From NCBI RefSeq assembly GCF_001202035.1, contig NZ_LGHT01000023.1, positions 38,491 to 102,490 on the forward strand: 64,000 nucleotides of DNA, written 5' to 3'. The notes below the pieces were generated by a model, which was not told the DNA's origin, searched no databases, and saw only the letters and a program-made list of their open reading frames with translations. The position numbers and the translations under genes are program-made. Positions 11,071-21,427 of the stretch are shown here, one piece after another (within the stretch, counting starts at the first letter, position 1; every line of letters starts with the position of its first letter). Source of the DNA: Pseudorhodobacter wandonensis (lineage in GTDB: Bacteria; Pseudomonadota; Alphaproteobacteria; Rhodobacterales; Rhodobacteraceae).

Positions 11071-11874
11071 ATGAAAGACACCGCGCGCAGCATGATTTCG
11101 GGCAAGGTTTTCCTGATCGGTGCCGGGCCGGGTGACCCTGATTTGCTGACGGTCAAGGCGCTGCGTCTGTTGCAGGCCTGCGATGCTGTGGTGTTTGACC
11201 GGCTTGTCAGCCCCGAGATTATGGCGCTTATTCCGGCAGGTACGCGGAAAATCGACGTGGGCAAGCTGCCCAAATGCCACAAGCTGTCGCAAGACGGGAT
11301 CAATGCTTTGCTGGTTGATCTGGCGGGCCAAGGACTGCAGGTGGCGCGGCTGAAGGGCGGCGATCCGTTGATCTTTGGGCGCGGATCGGAAGAGGCGGCC
11401 GAGCTGCAAGCCGCTGGAATTGCTGTTGAATATGTGCCCGGTATCACTGCCGCCCAAGGGGCCGCATCCAGTACCGGCGTGGCGCTGACGCATCGCGGAT
11501 TGGCGACGGGTGTGCGCTATGTCACCGGCCACCGCGCGGCAGATGCGGCGCTGGATCTGGATTGGGCAAGCCTTGCCAACCCGCAAACCACGTTGGTGGT
11601 TTACATGGGCGTGGCCAATATGCCCGAAATTTCGGACCAGCTTATCCGCCACGGTATGCCGCATGATATGTCGGCAATGGCGATTGCCTGTGCAACGACG
11701 CCGCGCGAATTGCGGGTGACGGGCCGGTTGGATGATATCGCGGCCAAGGCGGCTGTTTTGCCCGAGGGTTTGCCGGTGTTGTTCATCATCGGGCATGTCG
11801 TTTCGCTTTATGCGCCTGCCGTTTTGCATGCGGCGCTGGCCTGTGACGGGGCGGGGATGGATGCCTATGCTTAG
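11071..11874 (+). CDS. nirE: NirE, uroporphyrinogen-III C-methyltransferase
   Basis: 267 residues. The SUMT signature is clear: VFLIGAGPGDPDLLTVKA near the N-terminus, RLKGGDPLIFGRG, and GITAAQGAASSTGVALTHR. It makes precorrin-2 from uroporphyrinogen III with SAM, the first step towards siroheme and heme d1. The ATG at 11071 is preferred to the one at 11059 because GAGAG lies at the right distance only for the inner start. It has no siroheme-synthase (CysG N-terminal) domain, as usual for NirE. The 3' end overlaps nirC. Confidence 0.95.
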   Translation: MKDTARSMISGKVFLIGAGPGDPDLLTVKALRLLQACDAVVFDRLVSPEIMALIPAGTRKIDVGKLPKCHKLSQDGINALLVDLAGQGLQVARLKGGDPLIFGRGSEEAAELQAAGIAVEYVPGITAAQGAASSTGVALTHRGLATGVRYVTGHRAADAALDLDWASLANPQTTLVVYMGVANMPEISDQLIRHGMPHDMSAMAIACATTPRELRVTGRLDDIAAKAAVLPEGLPVLFIIGHVVSLYAPAVLHAALACDGAGMDAYA

Positions 11875-12169
11875 GATCGCGGCCCTGTGTTTGTTGCCAG
11901 TCGCGGCCTCGGCCGAGGTTGCCGCGCCAAGGGCTGTGGCGTTGGAACGCATGGTTATTCAAGATTGCGGGTCGTGCCACGGGCTGACGATGAAGGGTGG
12001 TTTGGGCAAACCCCTGACCGCCGAGGCGCTGGATGGCGCTGATCCCGAGGCGCTGGCCTTGATCGTTCTTGACGGTGTTCCCGGCACCGCGATGCCGCCA
12101 TGGCGCCCGCTTTTGACCGAAGAAGAGGCCGATTGGATTGCCCATTACCTTTTGAAGGACCAGAAATGA
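11861..12169 (+). CDS. nirC: NirC, periplasmic c-type cytochrome (c55x)
   Basis: 102 residues with a short signal peptide (MPMLRIAALCLLPVAASA) and one heme c motif, C36-G-S-C39-H40, followed by a Met ligand candidate in GTAMPPW. Size, motif and place between nirE and nirF match NirC of the cd1 cluster, proposed to donate electrons to NirS or to act in heme d1 maturation. ATG codons at 11861 and 11867 both have a nearby G-rich ribosome site and overlap the end of nirE; the first is given. The open frame extends upstream inside nirE, but those residues are a shadow. Confidence 0.9.
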   Translation: MPMLRIAALCLLPVAASAEVAAPRAVALERMVIQDCGSCHGLTMKGGLGKPLTAEALDGADPEALALIVLDGVPGTAMPPWRPLLTEEEADWIAHYLLKDQK

Positions 12170-13311
12170 AAACGCTTGCCCTATGTTTTGCCCTGTTGGC
12201 CGCGCCTGCCTTGGCGCAGACCCCGTGCTGTGCCACCGGCGATTTAGGTGTGGTGGTTGAACGCGCCACCGGGTCGCTGTTGGTGGTGGACCGGTCTGAC
12301 CATGCCGCAATCGGGCGGGTTGAGGGCTTGGGCGATTTGTCCCATGCCTCGGTCACCTTTAGCCCTGATGAACGCTTTGCCTATGTCTTTGGCCGCGATG
12401 GCGGGTTGACCAAGGTGGATATGCTGACGCGCAGCATTGCGGCGCGGGTGATACAGGCAGGCAATTCCATCGGCGGGGCCATCTCGGACGATGGCAAGCT
12501 GATCGCGGTGTCGAATTATGAACCCGGCGGGGTGAAGGTGTTTGACGCGGATACGCTGGCGCTGGTTGGGGATATTCCCGGCAACTCCAAAACCATCGGG
12601 TTGGTTGATGTGCCCGGCCGCCGTTTCGCGTGGTCGACATGGGACAGCGGCGAGGCGTTCATGGCCGATTTCTCGGGCACTGAGATGAAAGTCACCAAGC
12701 TGGGCGATGTGGGCAAAAACCCGTTTGACGCGGTGCTGACCGATGATGCCCATACCTATCTGATTGGTTTGTTTGGCGAAAAGGGTGTGACGGCGATTGA
12801 CCTGTGGGATGAAACCCCCGCGCCAGTGCGGTTTTTGAAGGATTACGGCAAGACCGAGGATGACCTGCCGGTCTATAAAATGCCGCACCTGCAAGGCTGG
12901 GCCTTTACCGAAGGCCAGTTTGTTTTGCCCGCCGTGGGCCAGCATGAATTGCTGTGGGTGAACCGCGAAACATTGGCCGAGGTTGACCGCACGCCAACCC
13001 ACGGCCAGCCGGTGTTTATTATCGCGCAGCCTGCCTCGCCCTTTGTCTGGGTCAATTTTGCGACGCCGTTGAACGATACGGTGCAAGTGGTTGATAGCCG
13101 CGATCACAAGGTGGTTGCCAGCCTGACCCCCGGCAAAGCCGTGCTGCATATGGAATTTGCGCCGCGCGGGGCCGAGGTTTGGATTTCATCGCGCGATGAC
13201 GACAAGATCGTGATTTATGACACCCAGAGCCGCGAGAAAATCGGGGAAATTCCGGCGCAAAGCCCGTCGGGGATTTTCTTTACCGCGCGCGCCCATCGGA
13301 CGGGGTTGTGA
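12166..13311 (+). CDS. nirF: NirF, heme d1 biosynthesis propeller protein
   Basis: 381 residues. The N-terminal signal peptide ends at APALA-QT, then comes a cd1-like beta-propeller without a heme c motif (FSPDERFAYVFGRDGGLTK, DLWDETPAPVRF, MPHLQGWAF, LTPGKAVLHMEFAPRG). NirF is a periplasmic late heme d1 synthesis protein, reported to act on the precursor (dihydro-heme d1) with NirN. The ATG overlaps the nirC stop by four bases; the longer open frame upstream is a shadow. CC follows the signal cleavage region, but I see no proper lipobox. Confidence 0.95.
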   Translation: MKTLALCFALLAAPALAQTPCCATGDLGVVVERATGSLLVVDRSDHAAIGRVEGLGDLSHASVTFSPDERFAYVFGRDGGLTKVDMLTRSIAARVIQAGNSIGGAISDDGKLIAVSNYEPGGVKVFDADTLALVGDIPGNSKTIGLVDVPGRRFAWSTWDSGEAFMADFSGTEMKVTKLGDVGKNPFDAVLTDDAHTYLIGLFGEKGVTAIDLWDETPAPVRFLKDYGKTEDDLPVYKMPHLQGWAFTEGQFVLPAVGQHELLWVNRETLAEVDRTPTHGQPVFIIAQPASPFVWVNFATPLNDTVQVVDSRDHKVVASLTPGKAVLHMEFAPRGAEVWISSRDDDKIVIYDTQSREKIGEIPAQSPSGIFFTARAHRTGL

Positions 13312-14297
13312 TGACCGAGCGTCTGGACCAGATCGACCGCCATTTACTGGATGACTATCAGCGCAATTTCCCGCTGGTGCCGCGGCCTTTTGCGGTGCTG
13401 GGGCGGAACTTGGGGCTGAATGAGGGAGAGGTGATTGCGCGGTTGGCGGCGTTGCAGGCGCGGGGGCAGATTTCGCGGGTGGGGGCCACGGTGCGGCCGA
13501 ATACGGCGGGCGCATCAACCTTGGCGGCAATGGCAGTGCCCGAAGACCGGATTGAAGAGGTGGCCGCACTGGTGAACGCCGAGGCGGGGGTGAACCATTC
13601 CTACCTGCGCGAAAACGCGTGGAATCTGTGGTTTGTGGCCACGGCGGCCGATGCGGAGGCGCTGGCGGCGCAGCTGGCGCGGTTGCGAAAGGTGACGGGG
13701 TTGGAGATCCTTGATCTGCGGCTGGTGCGGGCGTTCAACATTGATCTGGGCTTTGCCTTGTGCGGACCCCGCGCGCAAATGGCGCCGCGCCCTGCGCCCG
13801 ATATGATGGTGCTGCGGCCCGAAGACAGGCCGATTTTGCAGGCGCTGTCGTCTGGCCTGCCGCTGGTTTCGCAGCCCTATCTGCATTTGGCGCAACGGTT
13901 GGAACGTACTGAAGGCGATATCATTGCCCGCATTGCAGCCCTGAGTGCTGCCGAGATTTTAACGCGGGTGGGGGTGATTGTACGGCATCGCGCGGTGGGA
14001 TGGACATCAAACGCGATGGTGGTTTGGGATGTCGCGGCCCCGCAGATTGCGGCGGCGGGGGTGTCGCTTGCGGCCCTGCCGGGGATTAGCCTGTGTTACC
14101 AGCGTGTTACGCTGCCAGATGTTTGGCCATATCCGCTGTATTCCATGATTCATGCCCGCACCCGCGCCGAGGCGCTGGCCGTGCTGGAGCAGGCCAAAGC
14201 CTTGCCGGAATTGGCAGGGGCTACACCGCAAGTTCTGTTTTCAACGCGCTGTTTCAAACAATCCGGCGCGCTTTTAACCCAAGAAAGGGCCGCCTGA
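13311..14297 (+). CDS. nirD: NirDL fusion, siroheme decarboxylase (two Lrp/AsnC modules)
   Basis: 328 residues built of two AsnC/Lrp-like modules in tandem. Residues about 1-150 hold LDQIDRHLLDDYQRNFPL then a winged helix and an alpha/beta domain; residues about 165-328 repeat this (EDRPILQALSSGLPLVSQPY, then CYQRVTLPDVWPYPLYSMIHA). It corresponds to NirD plus NirL in one chain. These proteins do not act mainly as regulators but as siroheme decarboxylases that make didecarboxysiroheme for heme d1. The ATG shares a base with the nirF stop (TGATG), with a GTG alternative three bases upstream. It should work with NirG and NirH. Confidence 0.92.
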   Translation: MTERLDQIDRHLLDDYQRNFPLVPRPFAVLGRNLGLNEGEVIARLAALQARGQISRVGATVRPNTAGASTLAAMAVPEDRIEEVAALVNAEAGVNHSYLRENAWNLWFVATAADAEALAAQLARLRKVTGLEILDLRLVRAFNIDLGFALCGPRAQMAPRPAPDMMVLRPEDRPILQALSSGLPLVSQPYLHLAQRLERTEGDIIARIAALSAAEILTRVGVIVRHRAVGWTSNAMVVWDVAAPQIAAAGVSLAALPGISLCYQRVTLPDVWPYPLYSMIHARTRAEALAVLEQAKALPELAGATPQVLFSTRCFKQSGALLTQERAA

Positions 14298-14770
14298 TGC
14301 GCCGCAGCAGCCTTCCGCCAGATGCACTGGATGCTACCGATCGCGCCATTCTGAACGCGTTGCAAGAGGGCTTTCCCATTTCCAAGCGCCCCTTTGCCGA
14401 GGCGGGTGCCGCGCTGGGGATTGCCGAGGATGATCTGATTTCCCGCATCACAAACCTGCGCGAAATCGGGGCGATCACGCGGTTTGGCCCGTTTTACGAC
14501 GCGGCGGCGATGGGGGGGGCATTCTGCCTTTGCGCGATGGAGGTGCCAGCAGCGGAATTTGAAGAGGTCGTGACTTTGGTCAATGCGCACCCCGAGGTCG
14601 CGCATAATTATGAAAGGATGCACCGGCTGAACATGTGGTTCGTGCTGGCCTGCGAAACCGAACAAGGGATTGAGCGTGTGGCGCAAGAGATTGAAACCGA
14701 GACCGGCCATTCCGTGCTGCGCTTTCCCAAGCTGCGGGAATTTTTCATCGGCTTTCGGGTGCAGGCATGA
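14297..14770 (+). CDS. nirG: NirG, siroheme decarboxylase subunit (Lrp/AsnC type)
   Basis: 157 residues with one AsnC/Lrp-like module: LDATDRAILNALQEGFPIS at the start, the helix-turn-helix region to about 65, then an alpha/beta domain with HNYERMHRLNMWFVLACE. The YERxHxxNxWFV stretch is typical of siroheme decarboxylase subunits. The ATG overlaps the last base of the preceding stop; the open frame runs further upstream only as a shadow. It acts with NirDL and NirH on siroheme. Confidence 0.92.
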   Translation: MRRSSLPPDALDATDRAILNALQEGFPISKRPFAEAGAALGIAEDDLISRITNLREIGAITRFGPFYDAAAMGGAFCLCAMEVPAAEFEEVVTLVNAHPEVAHNYERMHRLNMWFVLACETEQGIERVAQEIETETGHSVLRFPKLREFFIGFRVQA

Positions 14771-15249
14771 CGCTGGATGCTGTTGATCGCCGTATTATCG
14801 CGGCCACGCAAAGCGGGTTGTCGCTGTCTCCGCAGCCCTATGCCGTGGTTGCGGCACAGCTAAAGCTGACCGAGGATGAGGTGATTGCACGGATGCAGGA
14901 TATGCAGGCCCGTGGCATCATTCGCCGGATTGCCCTTGCGCCCAATCATTACGCGCTGGGCATGGTCGCCAATGGTATGAGCGTTTGGGATGTTGATAAC
15001 ACCCGCGCCGGCGATCTGGGCGAGAAAATCGGCGCTTTGCCTTTTGTGTCGCACAGCTATTTGCGGCCGCGCGCCGAGGGCTGGCCCTATAATCTGTTTG
15101 CGATGATTCACGGCAGCACCCGCGACGAGGTTGAGGAAAAGCGTCAGGTGATCGCAGGGATTTTGGGCGATGCATGCCGTGCCAATGACATTCTCTATTC
15201 CACCCGCATCTTGAAAAAAACCGGCATGCGGATCAGCGGAGGGACCTGA
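14767..15249 (+). CDS. nirH: NirH, siroheme decarboxylase subunit (Lrp/AsnC type)
   Basis: 160 residues, one AsnC/Lrp-like module starting [19 protein letters not shown]. The second half contains [23 protein letters not shown] and ends with [14 protein letters not shown], which resembles the second half of NirDL (the NirL-type sequence). It is part of the siroheme decarboxylase step in heme d1 synthesis. The start overlaps the nirG stop by four bases (ATGA), and nirJ begins one base after its stop, so translation is likely coupled. Confidence 0.92.
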   Translation: MTLDAVDRRIIAATQSGLSLSPQPYAVVAAQLKLTEDEVIARMQDMQARGIIRRIALAPNHYALGMVANGMSVWDVDNTRAGDLGEKIGALPFVSHSYLRPRAEGWPYNLFAMIHGSTRDEVEEKRQVIAGILGDACRANDILYSTRILKKTGMRISGGT

Positions 15250-15250
15250 T

Positions 15251-16465
15251 ATGTTTCGACTAACCCAATATATGCGCGAGCTGGTGACACCAACGCCAGT
15301 GCGCAAACGGGTCAGTGCGGGCGGGGTAAAGCCGGTGGTGATCTGGAACCTGACGCGCACCTGCAACCTGAAATGCCGACACTGCTATACCACCTCGGCC
15401 GATGTGCCGTTTCCGGGCGAGTTGACGACCGAGCAGGCCTTGGGCGTGCTGGACGATTTGAAAGGCTTCGGCATTTCGGCGCTGATTTTATCGGGTGGCG
15501 AGCCGTTGAGCCGCTTTGATTTTTTCACGCTGGCCGAACGGGCCAAGGAATTAAAGTTCCGGCATTTGTCGCTGTCAACCAACGGCACGCGGGTGGCTGA
15601 AAACATTGACCGGATTGATGCGCTTGGCTTTGATTATGTAGGCATTTCGATCGACGGGATTGGGGCCACGAACGACTGGTTTCGCGGGGTTGATGGCGCC
15701 TTTGATGAGGCGATGGCCGGTGTGCGGGCCTGCAAATCGCGGGGCGTCAAAGTGGGTTTGCGCTATACGATCACCGAACAGAACGGGCATCATTTGAATG
15801 AGATGTTGGATTTGTGTCAGGCTGAAGGGGTGGATAAATTCTATCTGTCGCATCTGGTTTATGCAGGTCGCGGCGACAAGCACCGCGGCGAGGATACCGA
15901 GCATTCCCACACCCGCCGCGCCATGGATGTGCTGATTGAACGCGCTTGGGCGGCGATTGCGGCGGGTAAGGATTTCGAGGTTGTGACCGGCAATAATGAT
16001 GCCGATGCGGTCTATTTTCTGCAATGGGTTGCGGATAATTTCAGTGCCGAACAAACCGCCCATGTCCGCGCGCATCTGACGGCGTGGGGCGGCAATTCGT
16101 CGGGGCTTGGCGTGGCCAATATCGACCCGCAAGGCAAGGTGCATCCCGATACCTATTGGTCGGATTACACCATTGGATCGGTGAAGAAAGACAGCTTTTC
16201 AACGCTGTGGACGGGCCCCGATGCCATGCTGGCCAATCTGCGCCAGCGCCCGCGCCCGCTAAAGGGCCGCTGTGGTGATTGTGCTTTCAAGCAAGTCTGC
16301 GGTGGCAACACGCGCATTCGGGCGCTGCAAGTTACCGGCGATCCGTGGGCCGAAGACCCGGCCTGCTATCTGACCAACGCCGAGATTGGCATTGGTGATG
16401 CCGACCGCCTAACCGTTACCCCTTTCCGAGGCAAAAGCCATGATCCGGCACATCGTTTTCTTTAG
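15251..16465 (+). CDS. nirJ: NirJ, radical SAM enzyme of heme d1 biosynthesis
   Basis: 404 residues. The radical SAM cluster motif is C38-x3-C42-x2-C45 (TCNLKCRHC). The SAM-binding GGEPL segment follows, and a C-terminal cysteine-rich SPASM-like region ([13 protein letters not shown]...C) should hold a second iron-sulfur cluster. NirJ converts didecarboxysiroheme towards heme d1 by replacing propionate side chains with oxo groups. It starts one base after nirH and its 3' end overlaps nirN by 26 bases. Confidence 0.95.
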   Translation: MFRLTQYMRELVTPTPVRKRVSAGGVKPVVIWNLTRTCNLKCRHCYTTSADVPFPGELTTEQALGVLDDLKGFGISALILSGGEPLSRFDFFTLAERAKELKFRHLSLSTNGTRVAENIDRIDALGFDYVGISIDGIGATNDWFRGVDGAFDEAMAGVRACKSRGVKVGLRYTITEQNGHHLNEMLDLCQAEGVDKFYLSHLVYAGRGDKHRGEDTEHSHTRRAMDVLIERAWAAIAAGKDFEVVTGNNDADAVYFLQWVADNFSAEQTAHVRAHLTAWGGNSSGLGVANIDPQGKVHPDTYWSDYTIGSVKKDSFSTLWTGPDAMLANLRQRPRPLKGRCGDCAFKQVCGGNTRIRALQVTGDPWAEDPACYLTNAEIGIGDADRLTVTPFRGKSHDPAHRFL

Positions 16466-17984
16466 TCTGCTTGCCACTACGGCCTTTGCCAACCCTGATG
16501 GGGCAATGATTTACGTCGATCAATGCGCCGCCTGCCATGCGCAAACACGGCTGGGCGGTACTGGCCCCGCGCTGATCCCCGAAAGCCTTGGGCGGCTAAA
16601 GGGTGAGAGCCTTGAGGCAATTATCGCGGGAGGGCGTGTTGCGACGCAAATGCCCGCGTTCAAAGGCACCTTGAGCGCCCAAGAGATTGCCGCCGTTGCT
16701 GAATATATCAGTACCCCGCTGGCCACGCCGCCCAGCTGGACCGAGGCCGATATTGAGGCCACCCGCAGTCTGGATGCAGATTACACGCCTGCCAGCGCGC
16801 CGGTGTTCAAGGCCGATCCGATGAATATCACGCTGGTGGTGGAAACCGGCGATCATCATGTTTCTGTGCTGGATGGCGACACGTTCGATGTGCTTGACCG
16901 TTTTGAAACCCCCTTTGCCGTGCATGGCGGCCCAAAGTTCAGCCCCGATGGCCGCTATGTGTTCATCATGTCGCGTGATGGTTGGGTGCAGAAATACGAT
17001 ATCTGGTCGCTGCAACAGGTGGGGCGCGTGCGGGCGGGCCTGAATTCGCGCAATATCGCGATGAGCAATGATGGCAAGTGGCTGGCCGTTGCCAATTACC
17101 TGCCGCGCACGCTGACCATTCTGGCGACCGATGATCTGACTGTGGCGAAGGTGATCGATGTGGCAGGCCATGACGGCACCCCCAGCCGCGTTTCGGCGGT
17201 GTACCAAGCGCCGCAGCGCAACAGTTTCGTGCTGGCGCTAAAGGATGTTCCCGAGATTTGGGAAATTGCGACCGACCCCGATGCCGGCCCGTTTTATGAC
17301 GGCTTTGTGCACAGCCATGAAAAATCGATGGAGGAAGGGCTTGCCGCCGAGAAGGGCTTGTTTGCCCGCCGCCGCATCAAGATTAACGCGCCTTTGGATG
17401 ATTTCTTTTTCACCCCCGACTATACAAACCTGATCGGCACCAACCGCGAAGGCGACAAAGGTGTGGTGGTCAATATGGTTGTCGGCCATGAGATTGCCGA
17501 GCTACCGCTGCCCGGTATGCCGCATCTGGGGTCAGGCATCACCTGGACCAGCCACGGGCGCAAAGTGATGGCCACGCCGCATCTGCAAGAAGGGGTGCTG
17601 TCGGTGATCGACCTTGAAACCTTTAAGCTGGTGAAAACCATTCAAATGGAAGGGCCGGGGTTTTTTCTGCGCAGTCACGAAAACTCGGCCTATGTCTGGG
17701 CCGATGTGTTCTTTGGCCCGAACAAGGGCAAGATGCATATCATTGACAAGGAAAGCCTAGAGATTGTGCGTACGCTTGACCCTGCGCCGGGCAAAACCGT
17801 GGCGCATACCGAGTTTACCAAGGATGGCCGCTATGCGTTGGTATCAATTTGGGAAGATGACGGCGCGGTGATCGTGTATGATGCGAAAACCTTTGAAGAG
17901 GTAAAGCGGCTGCCAATGCGCAAGCCTTCGGGGAAATATAATGTCTGGAACAAAATCACCTTCAGCGACGGAACCAGCCACTAA
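16440..17984 (+). CDS. nirN: NirN, cytochrome c / heme d1 propeller protein
   Basis: 514 residues. The signal peptide is short (to about AFA-NPDG). A cytochrome c domain with C29-A-A-C32-H33 is followed by a cd1-like propeller ([45 protein letters not shown]). NirN resembles NirS in layout but is the late heme d1 synthesis protein, reported to oxidise dihydro-heme d1 and hand heme d1 to NirS. It is the last named nir gene and overlaps both nirJ and the small gene that follows. Confidence 0.95.
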   Translation: MIRHIVFFSLLATTAFANPDGAMIYVDQCAACHAQTRLGGTGPALIPESLGRLKGESLEAIIAGGRVATQMPAFKGTLSAQEIAAVAEYISTPLATPPSWTEADIEATRSLDADYTPASAPVFKADPMNITLVVETGDHHVSVLDGDTFDVLDRFETPFAVHGGPKFSPDGRYVFIMSRDGWVQKYDIWSLQQVGRVRAGLNSRNIAMSNDGKWLAVANYLPRTLTILATDDLTVAKVIDVAGHDGTPSRVSAVYQAPQRNSFVLALKDVPEIWEIATDPDAGPFYDGFVHSHEKSMEEGLAAEKGLFARRRIKINAPLDDFFFTPDYTNLIGTNREGDKGVVVNMVVGHEIAELPLPGMPHLGSGITWTSHGRKVMATPHLQEGVLSVIDLETFKLVKTIQMEGPGFFLRSHENSAYVWADVFFGPNKGKMHIIDKESLEIVRTLDPAPGKTVAHTEFTKDGRYALVSIWEDDGAVIVYDAKTFEEVKRLPMRKPSGKYNVWNKITFSDGTSH

Positions 17985-18210
17985 AGGCCCGCCCGTCTAT
18001 AAAAACATGTGGGTCTTGGGGGCGTTGCTGTGGCCTTTTGCAACCTCGGCTGTGGCGATCAATCTGTTCATGCTGGGGCTTTTGACCCAAGCGATTGGCC
18101 TGCCCGCGATTTCGCCGGTGGCGGCGCTGTGGTGGTGCCTGCCTTTGGGCCTGCCTGCCACCTATGCCGCGGCGCGCTGGGTTCGCAGTCTGATTGAGCA
18201 GGCGTCCTGA
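17941..18210 (+). CDS. Small membrane protein encoded after nirN
   Basis: 89 residues. An N-terminal tail rich in Ser, Thr, Lys and Pro (about 1-20) is followed by two hydrophobic segments (about 24-48 and 55-75). It overlaps the end of nirN by 44 bases in another frame, so it is translationally coupled. I do not recognise a family. Its size and hydrophobic pattern support a real gene, and its stop lies three bases from the stop of the convergent gene. A role in heme d1 trafficking or in anchoring periplasmic Nir proteins is only a guess from position. Confidence 0.6.
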   Translation: MSGTKSPSATEPATKGPPVYKNMWVLGALLWPFATSAVAINLFMLGLLTQAIGLPAISPVAALWWCLPLGLPATYAAARWVRSLIEQAS

Positions 18211-18213
18211 CGG

Positions 18214-19047
18214 TTAAAGCCCGTAGATGCGGCGGGCATTGTGCTGTGTGATCGCGCGGGCCTCATCCGGGCTTAGGGCCGCAAGCAGGGCGCGGCTTTG
18301 GTCTATCCATTTCGGCAGGCCGACACCAAGGTTGGCCACCGGCCAATCGCTGCCCCAGACAATCCGGTTGGGGCCGAAACAGTCGATCACATGCGCAACC
18401 CAAGGCATAAGGTCGGCGGTTTCACCCTGACCCGCCGCGCAATAGGCGGTGATGCCGGACAGCTTGCAATTCAGGTTGGGGAAGGCGGCCAAGCGCCGCA
18501 GCGATGCCGCCCAAGGTGCAAAACCGCCCCCCGCAATATCGGGCACACCACAGTGATCGAGCATAAATATCTGGTCATCGCAGGCACGCAGCAATTCCGC
18601 GGCCACGTCATGTTGGCGGGCAAGGAAACACAGATCAAACGGCAGGCCCTTGGCCCCGATTTTGCGCAGGTTGCGGCGAAAGGTCTCCGAGCGCGACAGA
18701 TCATCGGGCACCACATGCAGGATACGACGATAGCCTTTCACGCCCAGGCCTTCGCACTCTTCCAGCCAGGCATCAAAGCCTGCATCGGTTTCGGGCCGAC
18801 ACGATGCGATTTGCCCCAAGAGCGGTTCGCGCAAAAGGGTTGCGATAAACCGCGCCTCGGCCTGATAGTCGGCATCGTCTGCCCCCGCCTCCATAAACAG
18901 CGTGCCGATGATGCCTTTGCCCGCCGTAAGTGCTGCATAGTTTGACAGCGTAAAGCTGCGCTGGGCCAGTGCCGGAATGTCATCTGTCCAGCTATAGCGC
19001 AGCGGGTCGCGGTAGATAAGGTGTTGATGGGTATCAAGAAACTCCAT
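18214..19047 (-). CDS. Amidohydrolase, lactonase type (probable L-fuconolactonase)
   Basis: 277 residues of the TIM-barrel amidohydrolase-2 family. The metal-site motif is H7-x-H9 (DTHQHL). Further conserved points are LDHCGVPDI near the middle and IVWGSDWPV near the end, where the aspartate is catalytic. Family members hydrolyse sugar lactones such as L-fucono-1,5-lactone or L-rhamnono-lactone. It is the last gene of the sugar operon, three bases after the UxaA-type gene. Substrate is inferred from the FucU-type mutarotase and SDR nearby. Confidence 0.82.
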   Translation of the reverse strand: MEFLDTHQHLIYRDPLRYSWTDDIPALAQRSFTLSNYAALTAGKGIIGTLFMEAGADDADYQAEARFIATLLREPLLGQIASCRPETDAGFDAWLEECEGLGVKGYRRILHVVPDDLSRSETFRRNLRKIGAKGLPFDLCFLARQHDVAAELLRACDDQIFMLDHCGVPDIAGGGFAPWAASLRRLAAFPNLNCKLSGITAYCAAGQGETADLMPWVAHVIDCFGPNRIVWGSDWPVANLGVGLPKWIDQSRALLAALSPDEARAITQHNARRIYGL

Positions 19048-19050
19048 ACG

Positions 19051-20565
19051 CTACATCACCGCGCCGATTTGCCACGGCACAAATTCGGCCCCGCCAAAGC
19101 CCAACGCCTCGGATTTCGTGACCTCACCCGAGGCGACGCGAATGAACATCTCGAACATCTCGGCGCCTTTGTCGGCAAGGCTGACATCGCGGTCGATAAT
19201 GTCGCCGGTGTTGATGTCCATGTCTTCCTCCATGCGGGTGAACATGTCGGTGTTGGTGGCCACTTTGATGCAAGGCACGGGTTTATAACCCGAAACCGAA
19301 CCGCGACCGGTGGTGAACACGATCAGGTTCGCGCCCGAGGCAACCTGACCGGTGACCGAGCAGGGGTCGTAGCCGGGGCTGTCCATGAACACGAAACCCT
19401 TTTGGGTGATCGGTTCGGCGAACAGATACACGCCTGCCAGCGGGGCAGTGCCGCCTTTGGCCACAGCCCCCAGCGATTTTTCCAGAATGGTGGTCAGCCC
19501 GCCGCGTTTGTTGCCGGGGCTGGGGTTATTGTTCATCTCGCCTTTGTTGCGGGCGGTGTAATCCTCCCACCAATGGATGCGATCAACCAGTTTCTGCCCG
19601 ATTTCGGGGGTGACGGCGCGGCGGGTCAGCAGATGCTCGGCGCCGTAAATCTCGGACGTTTCCGACAGGATTGTCGTGCCGCCATGGCGCACCAGCAGGT
19701 CGGATGCCACACCAAGCGCCGGGTTGGCAGTGATGCCGGAATAGCCGTCCGAGCCGCCGCATTGCATCCCGATCACCAGTTCAGATACGGGGATAGATTC
19801 GCGCGTGCAGGCATCGGCTTTGATCGCCATTTCATGCAGCATTTCAACGCCGCGTTCCACCGTGCGACGTGTGCCGCCGGTTTGCTGGATGGTCATATAG
19901 CGGAAATTGCCATCGTCGCGCATCCGTGCCGCGCCGATCAGATCAGGGATCTGCATCACCTCACAGCCAAGTCCCACCAGCAGGATGCCCGCGAAATTGG
20001 GGTTGCGGGCATAGCCTTGCAGGGTGCGAAACAGGGTGTCATAGCCCTCATTCTCGCCCGACATGCCGCAGCCGGAACTGTGAACGATTGGTACAATACC
20101 ATCGACGTTTTTCAGGGCGCGGAACCAGTCGGTATTCTCGGCCTGCTCGGCGATGAAGCGCGCGACCGAGCCAGAGCAGTTGACCGAGGTCAGCACGCCC
20201 AGATAGTTGCGGGTGCCGGAGCGGCCGTCACTGCGGCGATAGCCTTGGAACACCCGTGCCTCGGTTATTGCGGGCAGGGGGGTGGCCTGTGCGCCAAAGG
20301 CGTAATCCTGTTCGTGGTCGGCCATCGCAAGGTTTTGCACATGCACATGCGCGCCTTGCGCAATGTCACAGGTGGCGGCACCGATAATCTGGCCGTAGCG
20401 GCGGATGTTTTCGCCCGCAGCAATCGCACGGTTGGCGATTTTATGGCCGCGTTTTACGGCGTCGACCATGGTATAGCCTGCCACGGTTTCACCGGCCGTT
20501 AAATCGGCAAGGGCAATATCGACATTGTCGTCAGCGTGCAGGCGGATGCTGGTTTGGTTGGTCAT
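19051..20565 (-). CDS. UxaA-family sugar acid dehydratase
   Basis: 504 residues, one chain with an N-terminal SAF-type domain (about 1-95, IRLHADDNVDIALADL) and a long C-terminal altronate/galactarate dehydratase domain. Cysteines in HSSGCGMSG, VGLGCEVMQIPDL and GMQCGGSDGYSG fit the iron-dependent active site of this family. E. coli UxaA acts on D-altronate. A UxaA-type gene also lies in the C. jejuni fucose locus, so dehydration of L-fuconate (or a stereochemically similar acid) is the likely job here. It sits between the SDR (9-base gap) and the lactonase. Confidence 0.85.
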   Translation of the reverse strand: MTNQTSIRLHADDNVDIALADLTAGETVAGYTMVDAVKRGHKIANRAIAAGENIRRYGQIIGAATCDIAQGAHVHVQNLAMADHEQDYAFGAQATPLPAITEARVFQGYRRSDGRSGTRNYLGVLTSVNCSGSVARFIAEQAENTDWFRALKNVDGIVPIVHSSGCGMSGENEGYDTLFRTLQGYARNPNFAGILLVGLGCEVMQIPDLIGAARMRDDGNFRYMTIQQTGGTRRTVERGVEMLHEMAIKADACTRESIPVSELVIGMQCGGSDGYSGITANPALGVASDLLVRHGGTTILSETSEIYGAEHLLTRRAVTPEIGQKLVDRIHWWEDYTARNKGEMNNNPSPGNKRGGLTTILEKSLGAVAKGGTAPLAGVYLFAEPITQKGFVFMDSPGYDPCSVTGQVASGANLIVFTTGRGSVSGYKPVPCIKVATNTDMFTRMEEDMDINTGDIIDRDVSLADKGAEMFEMFIRVASGEVTKSEALGFGGAEFVPWQIGAVM

Positions 20566-20574
20566 GGGCCACCT

Positions 20575-21420
<846 letters not shown>

Positions 21421-21427
21421 TCATGAA

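Noticed and set aside
19021..20502. 493-residue open frame on the plus strand opposite the UxaA-type gene
   Set aside because: Antisense shadow. The minus-strand gene has family motifs, a ribosome site and operon spacing; the plus-strand frame has none.
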